DNA of 64,000 nucleotides. Origin: Methylomarinovum caldicuralii (GTDB lineage Bacteria; Pseudomonadota; Gammaproteobacteria; Methylococcales; Methylothermaceae). Every line of letters begins with the position of its first letter. Within the stretch, counting starts at the first letter, position 1. Shown one piece after another: positions 18,367 through 29,300 of the stretch. Below the pieces are notes generated by a model, which saw only the letters and a list, made by a program, of their open reading frames with translations, ran no database searches and was not told the DNA's origin. The translations under genes were made by a program, and so were the position numbers. The stretch is from contig NZ_AP024714.1 of assembly GCF_033126985.1 (NCBI RefSeq), positions 1,178,001-1,242,000 on the forward strand, in the 5' to 3' direction.

Positions 18367-20649
18367 TCAGATCCCGTAACGCTCGCGCAGCAGTCTGGCC
18401 GCTGCCACCATCCGGGTCAGGGCTTCATCCACCTCGGGCCAGCGGCGGGTTTTGAGGCCGCAGTCGGGGTTGACCCACAGGCGCGCGACCGGAATCTTCT
18501 CCGCTGCCTTCTCCAGCAGCGCGACCATCTCCTCGACCGTCGGGATGTTGGGGGAATGGATGTCATAGACGCCCGGGCCGATCTCATTGGGGTATTCGAA
18601 GTCGGCGAAGGCGTCGAGCAGCTCCATCTTCGAGCGCGAGGTTTCGATGGTGATGACGTCGGCATCCAGGGCGGCGATGTGCTCGATGATGTCGTTGAAC
18701 TCGGCGTAGCACATGTGGGTGTGGATCTGGGTCTCGTCGCGGACGCCGGCGGCGGCGATGCGGAAGCTGCGCACCGCCCAGTCCAGATAGGCGTCCCAGT
18801 CCCCCCGGCGCAGGGGCAGCCCCTCGCGCAGGGCCGGCTCGTCGATCTGGATCACGCCGATGCCGGCCTGTTCCAGATCCAGCACCTCGTCGCGAAGCGC
18901 CAAGGCGATCTGCAGGCAGGTGTCGCGGCGCGGTTGGTCGTCGCGCACGAAGGACCACTGCAGCATGGTAACAGGACCGGTTAGCATCCCCTTCATGGGC
19001 CTGGTGGTGAGCGACTGGGCATAGGTGATCCAGTCCACCGTCATCGCCCTGGGACGGGCGACGTCGCCGTAGATGATCGGCGGCTTGACACAGCGCGAGC
19101 CGTAGGACTGGACCCAGCCGTTTTCGGTGAAGGCGAAGCCGTCGAGCTGTTCGCCGAAGTATTCCACCATGTCGTTGCGCTCCGGTTCGCCGTGGACCAG
19201 CACGTCCAGGCCGTAGCCTTCCTGCTTCTCCACCACGAAGGCGATCTGGCGGCGCATGAAATCGACGTATTCGGCCTCCCCGATGTCGCCGTTTTTGAAG
19301 GCGCGGCGGGTGCGGCGGATCTCCGGCGTCTGGGGAAAGGAGCCGATGGTGGTGGTGGGCAGAAGCGGCAGCTGCAACCGGGCACGCTGGGCCTGGCGCC
19401 GCACCGGATAGGGGTTGGCGCGCTGGTCGGCGGGCAGGTTCTGCAGCCGCTCGCGCACCTCTGGCCGGGTCACCCGCGCGGATTTCCGGCGCGAGGCCAG
19501 CGCCCGGCGGCTGGTTTCCAGGACTTCGGCGACGGCATCGCGGCCTTCGCTCAGGGCGCGTTTGAGGGTGACGGTTTCTTCGATCTTCTGCACCGCAAAC
19601 GCAAGCCAGCTTTTCAGTTCCCCGTCCAGCTTGGATTCCACCGCCAGGTCCACCGGCACGTGGAGCAGGGAACAGGAGGGGGCGACCCACAGCGCATCGC
19701 CGCGACGTTGCCGCAGCGGTTCGAGGATTTCCAGCGCCCGGTCCAGATCGGTGCGCCAGATGTTGCGGCCGTCGATGATCCCCACCGACAGCACCTTGTG
19801 GGCCGGCAGCCAGTCGGCCACCAGGTTCAATTCCCCCGCCGCCCGCACTGCATCCACGTGGAGGCCGGCCACCGGCAGGTCGCAGGCGGTCCTGAGATTG
19901 TCCGCCAGGGGGCCGAAGTAGCTCGCCAGCAGCAACTTCAGCCCCGGCACTTGCAGGGTGTGGTAGGCGCGGGAGAAGGCGGCGCGCCAGGCTGTGGGCA
20001 GGTCCAGGGCGAGAATCGGCTCGTCGATCTGCACCCAGGCGGCCCCCTGGGTCTGGAGGCGCTGGAGGATCTCACCGTAGACCGGCAGCAGCCGGTCGAG
20101 AAGGGTCAGTTTGTCGAATGTTTCCCCCTGACACTTTCCCAGCCACAGCCACGAAAGCGGCCCGAGCAACACCGGCCGGGCCTTGTCGCCGACGATTGCG
20201 CGGGCTTCCGCCAGTTCGTCGAACAGTTTGGCCGAGGAGACGGCGAAAGCCATGTCCGGGTGCAGTTCCGGGACCAGGTAGTGGTAGTTGGTGTCGAACC
20301 ACTTGGTCATTTCGCAGGCCGGCTGCGGACTGCCTGTGGGGGCGCGGCCACGGGCCATGCGGAAGTAGGTGTCCAGGTCCACCTCGCCGCCGGGATGTTC
20401 GAAGCGAGGCGGCACCGCTCCCAGCAGGGCGGTGGTGTCGAGGACGTGGTCGTACCAGCTGAAGTCGCCTACGGGGATAAAGTCGAGGCCGGTGTCCTGC
20501 TGGAGCTGCCAGTGGCGGCGGCGCAGCCCGGTGCCGGTGCGCTGCAGTTCGGCGCGGTCGATGTCGCCATTCCAATAGGCCTCGACCGCCTGTTTCATCT
20601 CCCGACGCAGGCCGATGCGGGGAAAACCGAGAATGTGGGCGCAGGTCAT
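18367..20649 (-). CDS. metE: Cobalamin-independent methionine synthase
   Basis: A 760-residue enzyme that transfers the methyl group of 5-methyltetrahydropteroyl-triglutamate to homocysteine. Its length is typical (E. coli 753). It consists of two related TIM-barrel halves. Zinc ligands sit in the C-terminal half: His and Cys in THMCYAEF, and a Cys in [11 protein letters not shown] near the end. The N-terminus [19 protein letters not shown] is the family start, with conserved basic residues for folate binding. It is divergently transcribed from the LysR regulator at 20746 across 96 bases, the classical metE/metR arrangement, so homocysteine-responsive activation is expected. Confidence 0.97.
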   Translation of the reverse strand: MTCAHILGFPRIGLRREMKQAVEAYWNGDIDRAELQRTGTGLRRRHWQLQQDTGLDFIPVGDFSWYDHVLDTTALLGAVPPRFEHPGGEVDLDTYFRMARGRAPTGSPQPACEMTKWFDTNYHYLVPELHPDMAFAVSSAKLFDELAEARAIVGDKARPVLLGPLSWLWLGKCQGETFDKLTLLDRLLPVYGEILQRLQTQGAAWVQIDEPILALDLPTAWRAAFSRAYHTLQVPGLKLLLASYFGPLADNLRTACDLPVAGLHVDAVRAAGELNLVADWLPAHKVLSVGIIDGRNIWRTDLDRALEILEPLRQRRGDALWVAPSCSLLHVPVDLAVESKLDGELKSWLAFAVQKIEETVTLKRALSEGRDAVAEVLETSRRALASRRKSARVTRPEVRERLQNLPADQRANPYPVRRQAQRARLQLPLLPTTTIGSFPQTPEIRRTRRAFKNGDIGEAEYVDFMRRQIAFVVEKQEGYGLDVLVHGEPERNDMVEYFGEQLDGFAFTENGWVQSYGSRCVKPPIIYGDVARPRAMTVDWITYAQSLTTRPMKGMLTGPVTMLQWSFVRDDQPRRDTCLQIALALRDEVLDLEQAGIGVIQIDEPALREGLPLRRGDWDAYLDWAVRSFRIAAAGVRDETQIHTHMCYAEFNDIIEHIAALDADVITIETSRSKMELLDAFADFEYPNEIGPGVYDIHSPNIPTVEEMVALLEKAAEKIPVARLWVNPDCGLKTRRWPEVDEALTRMVAAARLLRERYGI

Positions 20650-20745
20650 GGGTGTATCCTAGTCGTATTGAAACCGGCCAACAGTATCGCCCCTTCGGTT
20701 TATGAGTACAATTGATGATTTCTCAGATTTAAGTGAGACGGATTC

Positions 20746-21669
20746 ATGTATCTGGAGCTCAAGCACCTGCGCACCCTCAAGACCCTGCAGCAGACCGGCA
20801 GCCTGGTGGCCGCCGCCCGCCGCCTGCATCTGACCCAGTCGGCCCTGTCCCATCAGCTCCGGGTGCTGGAGGCGCGCTTCGGCGTGGCGCTGGTGATCCG
20901 CAAGAGCCGGCCCGTGACCTTCACCCCGGCCGGCCGCCGCCTGCTGGATCTGGCCGAACAGGTGTTGCCCCAGGTCGAGGCGGCCGAGCGCGACCTGGCG
21001 CGCCTGGGCGGCGGACAGGCGGGACGGCTGTTCATCGTCATCGAGTGTCACAGCTGTTTCGAATGGCTGCTGCCCACCATGGATGCCTACCGGACCGAGT
21101 GGCCGGAGGTGGAGATGGACCTGACCCTGGGGTTCAGCTTCGAGCCGCTGCCGGCGCTGCTGCGCGGCGACGTGGACTGGGTGGTGACCTCCGACCCGCA
21201 GCCTCTGGCCGGCATCGCCTATGAGCCGCTGTTCGCCTTCCAGGCCCTGCTGGCGGTGGCCAAGGACCACCCTTTGGCCCGCAAGGACTGGATCGCGCCC
21301 GAGGACTTGGCGTACCAGACCCTCATCACCTATCCGGTGGAACGCCAGCGCCTCGACGTGTTCCGCAATTTCCTCGACCCGGCCGGGGTGCAGCCGGCGG
21401 CCCAGCGCACCTGCGAGCTGACGGCGATGATGCTGCAGCTGGTGGCCAGTCGCCGCGGGGTTTGCGTACTGCCCAACTGGGCCCTGGCGGAATACCTGGC
21501 GCGCGACTACGTTGCCGCCCGGCCCCTGGGACCGCAGCCGCTGTGGGGAACGCTGTACGCGGCGGTGCGCGAAAGCGAGAGGGAACTGGCCTATGTGAAG
21601 GGATTTCTGGAGACGGCCAGGCGGGTGTCGTTCGAGACGCTGCGGGGGATTCGGGCGGTTGGGGATTAG
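20746..21669 (+). CDS. metR: LysR-type regulator MetR
   Basis: A 307-residue LysR-family activator. The N-terminal helix-turn-helix has LKHLRTLKTLQQTGSLVAAA and LTQSALSHQLRVLEARFG, and a periplasmic-binding-like effector domain follows (VIECHSCFEWLLPTMDAY, which matches MetR proteins). Divergence from metE supports MetR, which uses homocysteine as co-activator. I looked for the TGAA-N5-TTCA MetR box in the 96-base gap and found no clean copy. The start follows typical MetR N-termini (MYLELKHLRTL). Confidence 0.92.
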   Translation: MYLELKHLRTLKTLQQTGSLVAAARRLHLTQSALSHQLRVLEARFGVALVIRKSRPVTFTPAGRRLLDLAEQVLPQVEAAERDLARLGGGQAGRLFIVIECHSCFEWLLPTMDAYRTEWPEVEMDLTLGFSFEPLPALLRGDVDWVVTSDPQPLAGIAYEPLFAFQALLAVAKDHPLARKDWIAPEDLAYQTLITYPVERQRLDVFRNFLDPAGVQPAAQRTCELTAMMLQLVASRRGVCVLPNWALAEYLARDYVAARPLGPQPLWGTLYAAVRESERELAYVKGFLETARRVSFETLRGIRAVGD

Positions 21670-21724
21670 CCGTTATGGAAATATGCAAGGCTCAGTCTGG
21701 TTGCAGTAAACAGTCGTAATACGT

Positions 21725-21748
21725 ATTATCCATTACATAATGGATAAT
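21725..21748. promoter_or_regulatory. Perfect palindrome, candidate antitoxin operator
   Basis: ATTATCCATTA, spacer CA, then TAATGGATAAT: an 11-base perfect inverted repeat ending 14 bases before the toxin ATG. AT-rich palindromes at this place are typical binding sites of HigA-type antitoxins, which repress their own operon. Confidence 0.7.
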
Positions 21749-21762
21749 GAAATGGCCCGCAC

Positions 21763-22044
21763 ATGATTCGCAGCTTCCGGGACAAGAAGACGGCAGCAAT
21801 CTTTCAGGGATATTTCGTCGCCGGTCTGCCGCGATCGATACAATCCCGAGCCTTGGACAAATTGAGGCTGATTCACAGCGCGGCATCCTTGGATGACTTG
21901 CGGATTCCGCCTGGCAACCGACTGGAAGCGTTACAGGGCGAACGCGCGGGTCAGCACAGTATCCGGATTAATCGTCAGTGGCGCATCTGTTTCCGGTGGG
22001 AGGCAGGTCATGCCTGGGATGTGGAAATCACCGATTACCATTGA
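21763..22044 (+). CDS. higB: HigB-type toxin (RelE/ParE superfamily)
   Basis: A 93-residue basic protein of the plasmid-maintenance killer family. Signatures are RALDKLRLIHSAASLDDLR, PPGNRLEALQGERAGQHSI and RINRQWRICFRW near the C-terminus, the conserved HigB pattern. HigB toxins cut mRNA on translating ribosomes. The toxin precedes the antitoxin (9-base gap), the usual higBA order, and the palindrome upstream supports autoregulation. Unlike its neighbours, the promoter region is AT-rich, hinting at acquisition by transfer. Confidence 0.9.
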   Translation: MIRSFRDKKTAAIFQGYFVAGLPRSIQSRALDKLRLIHSAASLDDLRIPPGNRLEALQGERAGQHSIRINRQWRICFRWEAGHAWDVEITDYH

Positions 22045-22053
22045 GGTTCAACG

Positions 22054-22407
22054 ATGAGCATTTCGCTTGAGGAACTTTCCAAGACCGACTTTTCCGAGGT
22101 GACGACCGGGGAAGAGATTTCGCTCAGCACGCCCGGTGACATATTGCGTCGGGAATTCATGGAGCCGTTGGGATTGTCGGCCAATGCCCTGGCCCGCGCC
22201 ATCCGGGTTCCCCCCAACCGGATCACCGCCATTCTCAAAGGGACCCGCTCGATCACCGCCGACACCGCGCTGCGCCTGGGGCGGTATTTCGGCACGACTG
22301 CGGAATTCTGGCTCAATCTGCAGAAAGACTACGAGCTGCGGGTGGCGCGGCGCAAGTCGGCACGGCGGATCGAGGCCGAGGTCGAGCCGTTGTCTTCGGT
22401 CGGCTGA
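22054..22407 (+). CDS. higA: HigA-type antitoxin (XRE family)
   Basis: A 117-residue DNA-binding antitoxin. The helix-turn-helix is GLSANALARAIRVPPNRITAILKG, followed by ITADTALRLGRYFGTTAEFW, a strong HigA/VapI signature. The ~30-residue N-terminal lead (SISLEELSKTDFSEVTTGEE) is longer than in many HigA proteins and could interact with the toxin; alternatively the real start is internal, at about 22159. The gene ends at a strong bidirectional terminator. Confidence 0.9.
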   Translation: MSISLEELSKTDFSEVTTGEEISLSTPGDILRREFMEPLGLSANALARAIRVPPNRITAILKGTRSITADTALRLGRYFGTTAEFWLNLQKDYELRVARRKSARRIEAEVEPLSSVG

Positions 22408-22438
22408 AAAGATCCCGCCGCTATGCGGCGGGATCTTT
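22408..22438. terminator. Bidirectional terminator between higA and hsp20
   Basis: A perfect 14-base-pair stem AAAGATCCCGCCGC / GCGGCGGGATCTTT with a 3-base TAT loop. A run of A on the left and T on the right serves both converging genes. Confidence 0.85.
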
Positions 22439-22443
22439 GCGCT

Positions 22444-22938
22444 TTACGCCGTCCGGATCGGAATTCGGCGGCTGAGATGGCCGCTGGCCTTGGGCAGCAC
22501 CAGGGTCAGCACCCCGTTGCGGTAGCGGGCCTCGGCGCGGTTTTCGTCCACCGGCACCGGCAGGGGGATGGCGCGTTCGAAGGCGCCGTAGGCGCGTTCC
22601 AGCAGATAATAGTGGCCGCCGCTTTCCTCCCGTTCCGCCAGTTTCTCGCCGCGCACCACCAGGGTGTCGCCGACGATCTGAATGTCGAACTGATCCGGCT
22701 CCATGCCGGGGATTTCCATCCGTACGATCAATTTGTCCTTTTCTTCCTTCACCTCCGCAGGGATCAGGCCCCAGCGGGAAGCATCGGCCATCAGCTGCTG
22801 CTCGGGGCCGTCGCCCCGGCGGTGGTGAGCAAAGCGGGTCAGGGCGTGGCCGGCGCGCTCCTTCAGTTGCTGCCAGCCTTCGGCAAGGGATGCCACGGCG
22901 TGCTGGATGCCGTGACGCAGCTGTTCCAGGGTGCTCAT
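22444..22938 (-). CDS. Hsp20/alpha-crystallin small heat-shock protein
   Basis: A 164-residue chaperone that binds unfolding proteins and keeps them soluble. The alpha-crystallin domain runs from about residue 60 ([17 protein letters not shown]) through DTLVVRGEK to [13 protein letters not shown], the A-x-x-x-n-GVL signature. A C-terminal IPI (RRIPIRTA) matches the I-x-I oligomerisation motif. The N-terminal 50 residues are helical. Its ATG at 22938 has GGAGAATG upstream. The gene converges on higA with a shared terminator. Confidence 0.93.
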   Translation of the reverse strand: MSTLEQLRHGIQHAVASLAEGWQQLKERAGHALTRFAHHRRGDGPEQQLMADASRWGLIPAEVKEEKDKLIVRMEIPGMEPDQFDIQIVGDTLVVRGEKLAEREESGGHYYLLERAYGAFERAIPLPVPVDENRAEARYRNGVLTLVLPKASGHLSRRIPIRTA

Positions 22939-23063
22939 CTGTCATTCTCCTCAAGTTCGTTGATGGATGGCCGAGAGATTGTACCGGTATGGCCGGAAAT
23001 CTGCCGGGTTTTGACTATGCTTGTTGTCATAGCGAGATTGAACTTCCCAACGAGGTAAAAAAG

Positions 23064-24803
23064 ATGAACTGGAATTCCGTCGGCATGCGCCTGGTGTTCG
23101 TGGTCTTTGGACTGATCCTCACGGTATCGGTGGTGTTGTTATGGATGTATGCCAGACAGCAGCGCGAGGCGGCCATCGCATCCGAGGTGCGCATGGCCCA
23201 GAACGTGATCGAGACGGCGGAGGCGGCCACGGATCAGATCGCCAGGCAGTGGGAAATGGGGATTTTCAGCCCGGAAATGCTGCGCCAGTTTACCGCCCTG
23301 CCCGGGGACGAGGCCAAACAGAAAATTCTTGCCACTGTGCCCATCGTCAACGCCTGGGAGATGATTCGCAAAAACTCCGCTGCCAACGGCTACCGCCTGC
23401 GCACCCCGCGCCACAACCCCCGCAACCCCGCCAACGCGCCTGACGCCCTGGAGGCCGAGGCGCTGGCCTATTTCAAGCAGCACCCGGAGGCTCAGGCTTA
23501 TCAGGTGGTGGACGAGAAAACCAACACCCTGCATTATTTCCGCCCGGTGCGGCTGCAACAGCAATGTCTGGTCTGCCACGGGGATCCGCGCAATTCCCTG
23601 GCGCTGTGGGGGCGCGACGACGGCAAGGACGTTCTCGGTTATCCGATGGAAGGCAAAAGGGCCGGCGATCTGCACGGCGCTTTCGAGATCATCTCTCCCC
23701 TTGACGACAGTGATGCCGTCATCGCCGCCAACCTCTGGAAGGCAATCGGCCTGATCGGGCTGGCGGCGCTGCTGGTGGGCGGCAGCCTGTTTTTCACCGC
23801 CAAACGCATGGTTGTCGAGCCTCTCACCCAGCTGGGGCTGAAGCTTCAGGATATCGCCGGCGGCAGCGGCGATCTCACCGCCCGCCTGGAGGTCAAGGGC
23901 AACACCGAGTTCGCCTGGATCGCACACAGCTTCAATCAGTTCGTCAAGAAGCTGCGCAACACAGTGTTGACGGTGCAGGACTCGGCCCATAATCTGGCCC
24001 AGGAAAGCGAGAATCTTCATAAAGTGTCGGCCGAAACCGGCGAGCGGGCAACCTGCCAGCGCGGGGAGATCCAGCACCTGGTGACGATGATGGAGCAGAT
24101 GTCGGCCGCGGTTCAGGAGATCGCCGAGAATACCGCGAAGGCGGCGGAAAACGCGCAGGCGACCGACCAGGAAACCCAGGCTGGCCGGCAGGTGGTGCTG
24201 GCGGCGATCGAGAAGATCGACCGGCTGGCCGTGGAGGTGGACAAGGCAGCCCAGGTGCTCAAGGAGCTGGAGAAGGACAGCGACAGCATCGGCGAGGTGC
24301 TGAAGATCATCGGCGACATCGCCGATCAGACCAACCTGCTGGCGCTGAACGCCGCCATCGAAGCGGCCCGGGCCGGGGAGCAGGGCCGGGGCTTTGCAGT
24401 GGTGGCCGAGGAGGTCCGCACCCTGGCGAGCCGGACCCAAGAATCCACCGCCGAGATCCAAAGCACCATCGAACGCCTGCGCAACCGCGCCCGTCAGGCG
24501 GTGGGCGTCATCGACCAGAGCAAGGAACAGGCCCAGGCCAGCAAGGAGGAAGCCCACGGTGTCAACACCGTGCTGGAAAGCATCACCCGGATGATGAACG
24601 ATGTGCGGGAGATGAACACCCAGATCGCCAGCGCCGTCGAAGAGCAGAGCATGGTGAGCGCTGAGGTCAGCCGGAACGTCGCCGGCATCAGCGAAGGCGT
24701 GGAGGAAACCTGCGCCCGGATGGAGGAAACCCGCCAGGCGGTCGCTTCCCTGCGGGAAGACGCCGAAAATCTCAATCAGGCGGTCAATCAGTTCCGTACC
24801 TGA
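23064..24803 (+). CDS. Methyl-accepting chemotaxis protein with heme-c motif (DUF3365/Tll0287-like sensor)
   Basis: A 579-residue transmembrane receptor. Membrane helices are at ~8-28 ([17 protein letters not shown]) and ~225-245 ([17 protein letters not shown]). The periplasmic sensor carries CLVCHGDP with Cys168, Cys171 and His172, a classic CxxCH c-type heme site in a DUF3365-like fold. A HAMP domain follows at ~246-300. The signalling tip is [20 protein letters not shown] (about 418-437), with flanking helical heptads and candidate methylation sites. It probably senses redox, oxygen or a gas through heme and signals to CheA/CheW. The ATG at 23064 has GAGGT 7 bases upstream, and the longer frame from 22890 is not needed. 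Confidence 0.92.
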   Translation: MNWNSVGMRLVFVVFGLILTVSVVLLWMYARQQREAAIASEVRMAQNVIETAEAATDQIARQWEMGIFSPEMLRQFTALPGDEAKQKILATVPIVNAWEMIRKNSAANGYRLRTPRHNPRNPANAPDALEAEALAYFKQHPEAQAYQVVDEKTNTLHYFRPVRLQQQCLVCHGDPRNSLALWGRDDGKDVLGYPMEGKRAGDLHGAFEIISPLDDSDAVIAANLWKAIGLIGLAALLVGGSLFFTAKRMVVEPLTQLGLKLQDIAGGSGDLTARLEVKGNTEFAWIAHSFNQFVKKLRNTVLTVQDSAHNLAQESENLHKVSAETGERATCQRGEIQHLVTMMEQMSAAVQEIAENTAKAAENAQATDQETQAGRQVVLAAIEKIDRLAVEVDKAAQVLKELEKDSDSIGEVLKIIGDIADQTNLLALNAAIEAARAGEQGRGFAVVAEEVRTLASRTQESTAEIQSTIERLRNRARQAVGVIDQSKEQAQASKEEAHGVNTVLESITRMMNDVREMNTQIASAVEEQSMVSAEVSRNVAGISEGVEETCARMEETRQAVASLREDAENLNQAVNQFRT

Positions 24804-24825
24804 GACGCGGAACGATCCGAAGCGG

Positions 24826-24852
24826 AAAGGCCGGGGGTTCCCCGGCCTTTTT
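24826..24852. terminator. Rho-independent terminator between MCP and cbpM
   Basis: An 11-base-pair stem AAAGGCCGGGG / CCCCGGCCTTT with a GTT loop and following TT. It can serve both the receptor gene and, reading the other way, the cbpM transcript. Confidence 0.8.
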
Positions 24853-24854
24853 CG

Positions 24855-25145
24855 TCAGCGCCGGGTGCGGCGCAGTTCCTCCAGCAGATCCAGCACCAGG
24901 GCGGCGCCGGGAGGATTGACCCCCAGGTCCTGCGCCAGCCGCAGAGCGGTGCGCAGGCGCTCGAAGGCGACGGCGTCGAACCACCACTGGGTCGGTTCCG
25001 GTCCGCCCTGGGGTTCGAGCACGCCCTGATCCACCAGCTCGATCACGCGTTCGGCGCTGACCTCGAAGATCCGGCACACCTCCACCAGGGTGATGCGGAA
25101 GTTCTCGTCCAGGATCACGCCCGTGAAAACCTTTTCCTGCAGCAT
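24855..25145 (-). CDS. cbpM: CbpM-type chaperone modulator
   Basis: A 96-residue MerR-fold-like helical protein. FRITLVEVCRIFEVSAERVIELVDQGVLEP is the signature, followed by WWFDAVAFERLRTALRLAQDL. CbpM binds the J-domain of CbpA and restrains its co-chaperone activity. It lies 3 bases after cbpA on the same strand, the standard pair. It ends at the stem-loop at 24826. Confidence 0.9.
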   Translation of the reverse strand: MLQEKVFTGVILDENFRITLVEVCRIFEVSAERVIELVDQGVLEPQGGPEPTQWWFDAVAFERLRTALRLAQDLGVNPPGAALVLDLLEELRRTRR

Positions 25146-25148
25146 CGC

Positions 25149-26099
25149 TTACACCCCCATGCCTTGACGCGGGTTGAACGGCATCTTGCGGGCCATCTCC
25201 TCGTAGAAGCGCTTCTTGTCCTCGGTGTCCGCCGGCGGGGTGTGGATCTTGAGGATCACGTACTGATCCCCCGCAGGCGTCCCCGGAAGCCCCTTGCCCT
25301 TGAGGCGCAGTTTGCGGTCGGTCTGGGAACCGGGCGGAATCCTCAATTCCACTTTGCCTTCCAGGGTCGGCACCGGCACCTTGGCGCCCAACGCCGCCTC
25401 CCAGGGGGTGACGGGCAGGTCCAGGTAAATGTCCTTGCCCTCCACCTTGAACCAGCGGTGGGGCTTGAAGTGGACCTCCAGATACAGATCCCCGGCAGGT
25501 CCTCCGCCCATGCCCGGGGCGCCCTGGCCGGCGAGGCGGATCTTCTGGCCCTCGCGGATGCCTTTGGGGATTTTGACCTGCAGACGCTTCTGCTTGTCCA
25601 CCAGGCGGCCGGTGGCCGGATCGACCTCCGGCACGCTCAGGGTCAGGGTCTGGGTGGCGCCGCGATAGGCATCCTCAAGATCGATGTAAACCTTGGCGTG
25701 CAAGTCTTCCCCCCGCATGCGGAATCCGCTCCGGGCCCGGCCGCGGCGAAAGCCACCGCCCCCGAAGAGCGCCTCGAAGAATTCGCTGAAGTCGGCGGTC
25801 CGGCCCCCCTCGGTGTAGCCCCCGCCGCCGAAGCCGAACTGTTCCTCCCAGCCCGGCGGCGGCTGGAACCCCTGACCTTCCTTCCAGTGGGCGCCGAACT
25901 GGTCGTAAGCCTTGCGTTTTTCCGGGTCCTTGAGGACTTCGTAGGCTTCGTTGACTTCCTTGAACTTCTCCTCGGCGTCCGGCTCCTTGCTCACGTCCGG
26001 ATGGTACTTGCGCGCCAGCTTGCGGTAGGCGCGCTTGATCTCGTCCTGGGAGGCATCCCGGGAAACCCCCAGGATTTTGTAATAGTCCTTGTATTCCAT
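25149..26099 (-). CDS. cbpA: CbpA-type DnaJ co-chaperone
   Basis: A 316-residue DnaJ-class protein. The J domain covers residues 1-70 ([28 protein letters not shown] with the essential HPD tripeptide). A Gly/Phe-rich linker ([17 protein letters not shown]) follows, then two C-terminal substrate-binding domains ([31 protein letters not shown]). There is no zinc-finger cysteine cluster, which separates CbpA from DnaJ. It works with DnaK, and in E. coli also binds curved DNA. The operon with cbpM confirms the assignment. Confidence 0.95.
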   Translation of the reverse strand: MEYKDYYKILGVSRDASQDEIKRAYRKLARKYHPDVSKEPDAEEKFKEVNEAYEVLKDPEKRKAYDQFGAHWKEGQGFQPPPGWEEQFGFGGGGYTEGGRTADFSEFFEALFGGGGFRRGRARSGFRMRGEDLHAKVYIDLEDAYRGATQTLTLSVPEVDPATGRLVDKQKRLQVKIPKGIREGQKIRLAGQGAPGMGGGPAGDLYLEVHFKPHRWFKVEGKDIYLDLPVTPWEAALGAKVPVPTLEGKVELRIPPGSQTDRKLRLKGKGLPGTPAGDQYVILKIHTPPADTEDKKRFYEEMARKMPFNPRQGMGV

Positions 26100-26105
26100 A
26101 AATTT

Positions 26106-26351
26106 TTACAGCCCTTCGCTTGAAAACAGCACCACCTGATCGCCGATGAAACGTACCGTGATCTTCCGTTCGCCTTCCTGCCAGGTGCAGCTTTTGGCGT
26201 TGAGGACCGCCTCGCACCGGTCCGGTTCCCCGAGCAACTGTACGACTTCCTGCCAGGTCATGCCCAGCTCGAGCTTGTCGTAATTTTCCGGCGTCACCTT
26301 GCTGCAGGCGGCCAAGGTCAGCAGCAGGAAGGCAAGGATGGCGATACGCAT
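26106..26351 (-). CDS. Small lipoprotein, SmpA/OmlA-like
   Basis: An 81-residue protein with a lipoprotein signal: MRIAILAFLLLTLAAC, lipobox LAAC with Cys16 as the lipid-modified residue. The mature part (LELGMTWQEVVQLLGEPDRCE) carries the 'LxxGMTxxxVxxLLGxP' helix pattern of the SmpA/BamE and DUF3862 folds. It is expected in the outer or inner membrane facing the periplasm. Two further cysteines (DRC and KSC) might form a disulfide. The role is unknown; it lies between cbpA and tamB with a 6-base gap to cbpA. Confidence 0.85.
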   Translation of the reverse strand: MRIAILAFLLLTLAACSKVTPENYDKLELGMTWQEVVQLLGEPDRCEAVLNAKSCTWQEGERKITVRFIGDQVVLFSSEGL

Positions 26352-26380
26352 GGCGAACCTCTCTATAGATTGTGGTCGGA

Positions 26381-29300
26381 TCAGTCGGTTTCAAGGGTGT
26401 AGAAAAGATCGACGCTCCGGGTCTGGCCGGCGCGTCCCTCCAGGAGCAGGTTGCGCCACAGGCGGTAACGCACCAGCATTTCCCCGGCACCGGAGAACAC
26501 GTCGAAAGCATAACCCAGGTACAGGGTCGGTGTCAGATATCGGCCCAGGGTCAAAAATCCTTCTTCGAATTCCACCTGGGCGATCTGTCCCAGCCCCAGA
26601 TCCTGGAGATAGCCAAGACCCAGGGAGGCGGCCGCCTGGACCAGGGCCTGGCGGCCGCTGCCGCCGTTCTGCTGCCTGAGCCTTTTGAGGGATCTGCCGG
26701 TGAGCAGCCAGGCCAGGGCCTCTTCCTCCTTAATGGGCGGATCGCTGGCGATGCGGATTCTGGGCTCGCGGGCGAAACCTGTCACCTCCAGGGTGACGGT
26801 GATGCCTTCACGCCGGATCCGGCGGCGGACGCGGAGGTCGATGGCCGGGTTGTCGATGGGTCCGGAAAAGATGATGCGGCCCGAGTCGATGGCCAGCTTC
26901 TGGCCGTAGGCGGCGAATTTCCCGTCCACCAGCCGGATCGTGCCCTCGGCCCGGGGCAATGGAGGGCGGTAGGTGAGCAGCAGCTCCCCGCTAAGGCGGC
27001 TGTCGATGCCATACCCTTCGAAGAACACGGCCTCTCCCAGAACCAGGCGGACGCGGGCGGTCAGGTTCAGGGGCGGGCGTTTGGCGGGCGGGGGGCGGCC
27101 GAGGATCACCTCGTCACCGGAAACCGTCACCATCTCCGGTTCCTGGCCCGGCAGCAGGGTCTTTTGCATCACCAGCCGGGCCTCGGGGACGCGCACCAGG
27201 CCGGTTATTTCCATCTTGCCGCCTTTGGCGTGCAGGCGCAGATCCGGGGAGATCCGGACCTTGGCCTGGGGGAGGTCGGCGGCCAGAAAGCGTTCCCCCT
27301 GCAGGTTCAGATTCGCCAGGCTGTCCTGCGGATTCCAGATGCCTGTCAGCCGCAGGCTGCCGCCGCCGGAGGTTGCGCCGCCCCGGATCGCGATGCGCTC
27401 TCCGGTGCCGGTGGCGTGGATTTCCACCTGTTCCAGACGGATGCCGGCATCGGCGACGGTGGTGGCGGCGTCGGTGAGATCCAGCCGGCCGCGCAGCCGG
27501 GGGTGTTCCCAGGTGCCGGCGATCCAGGTTTCGCCCTGCAGGCGGCCCTCAAGGGATTCCAGCCGGGGAACGAGTGCCTGAAGCGGGGCCAGGCTGCCGA
27601 CTCGCACCCCGACCCGGCCTTCCAGATCGTGGGTGTCGAGGCGGGTTTCGATGTGGGCTTCGAGGCCGCCTTGGGGCAGGGGCAGCACCATGTCAGCCTG
27701 CAGAAACGGGTCTTCAAGCGCCGCCTCGCCCTTGCCGCTGGAAAGATCCAGGCGCAGAGGGGCGCCGGTGCTGGTGGCGGTTTCCAGGACGGCCTCCTCC
27801 AGCTGCCAGGCTAGGGTGGCGCGGCGTTTTTCCCCGCTCTGACGAAAGCTGAACCGCCCGGTCAGAGCGCCCCGGATTTTGGTTTCCGGCAGCAGGGGTT
27901 GGAGCAGACTCAAGGGAACATGCTCGATGGTTCCGTCCCAGGCGGCAGCGCCGGGACGCCAGCCGCCCCGGGCGGTGATGACGGCAAACCCCTGGGGATT
28001 TCGGGCCTCGAGCCGCAGCCGGTGGGCGGCCGGGCTGCCGCTGCCGGTGAGTGAGATCGCTTGCCAGGTCAGGTTGTCGAGCCTGAGCTGCTGCATTTCT
28101 AGGCGGAGGTGGCCGGCCGGGTCGTCAGGGTGGCCTGCAGCCTCCAGGTTCAGGACGGCGATGCGGAGGCTGCGGTCCCAGGACAGATTTTGCCCCTTCA
28201 GTTGCGCCGTCAGCCGGGGGCGGCGGCGCTCCCCCTCGAGACGGCCTCGGCCGCTCACCCGGCCGCGCAGGCGGGGGTCGAGGCGATCGAGGCGGGGGGC
28301 GTCCAGTTGCAGGCCCAGGTCCAAGCGGTCGCCGGCCCGGCCCTCCAGGTGCAGGCGGTTGCCGCCCCACTCGAGCTGGAACGCCTTGGCCTCGAGGTCG
28401 CCTTTCCGGTAGCGGATCCGCCCTTTGGCCTCCAGGGGCTGGCGGCGCAGGGTGCCCCTGAGGGTTTCGATGTCCGCCTCCACGGCCAGAACCGGGGCCA
28501 GGGCGCCCTGGACGGCGGCGGTCAGGGACAGCCGGCCGGGCCAGTCCTGGCGCCAGACGCCCGGGTCCAGGTCCCGGCCTTCCAGGGTCAGCTGCCAGGC
28601 AAGCGCCGGCTGCCAGGCCACTTTTCCCCGGATGGTCAGGTGTCCTGATTTTCCTTCCGCCGTCAGGGGATCGAAGGTCAGGGATTCCAGATTGCCGCGG
28701 CCGCTCAGGTCGATGCGGGTGGGGGGGAGCTGTTTGCCGCGCACCTGGGTCTGCAGACTCAGGCGGTAGTCCTCCAGGGTGCCCGTGAGCCGGTAGCGGC
28801 CGGCGCCGGCGCGCCATTCCCCGCCATCAGGCGGCCAGGCGAGCTGTTCCCAGCCGCCGGCAAGGTCCAGCTGCGGCGTTTCCAACGGATTCTGAATGCT
28901 TCCTGCGGTGGTGACGGCGAAGGGGGCCTGGAAGCGGTGGTCCAGTTCCAGCCGCCGCAGGTTTCCCCGTAGGATGGCCCGGCCCTGGAAGCTGGGTTCT
29001 CCAGCGTAGGTCCAGTCCGCTACCATATTTAGGGGGTAGTCGTCCTCGAGGCGCAGCCGCCCGCCGCCCGCCAAGGTCAGTGCGCCCATTTGTCCCTCGA
29101 GACGGGTCAGATCCAGGCGGCTGCCCTCCAAAGTGGCGGCCAGGGAGAGCCGCTCCAGCACGGTGCGGCTTTCTCCCTGCTGCACGACAAATCCGGTGAC
29201 ATCCAGGGCGCGGAGCTCGATCCTCAGGGGCAGGGTCACCGCCGGCAGGGTGATTGCGGCCGCTTCCCCGCTCTCCGGCAGCACGATTTCCGGGTCGGTC

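Noticed and set aside
20650-20745. MetR box or riboswitch in the metE/metR gap
   Set aside because: No clean TGAA-N5-TTCA and the gap is too short for a SAM or cobalamin riboswitch.
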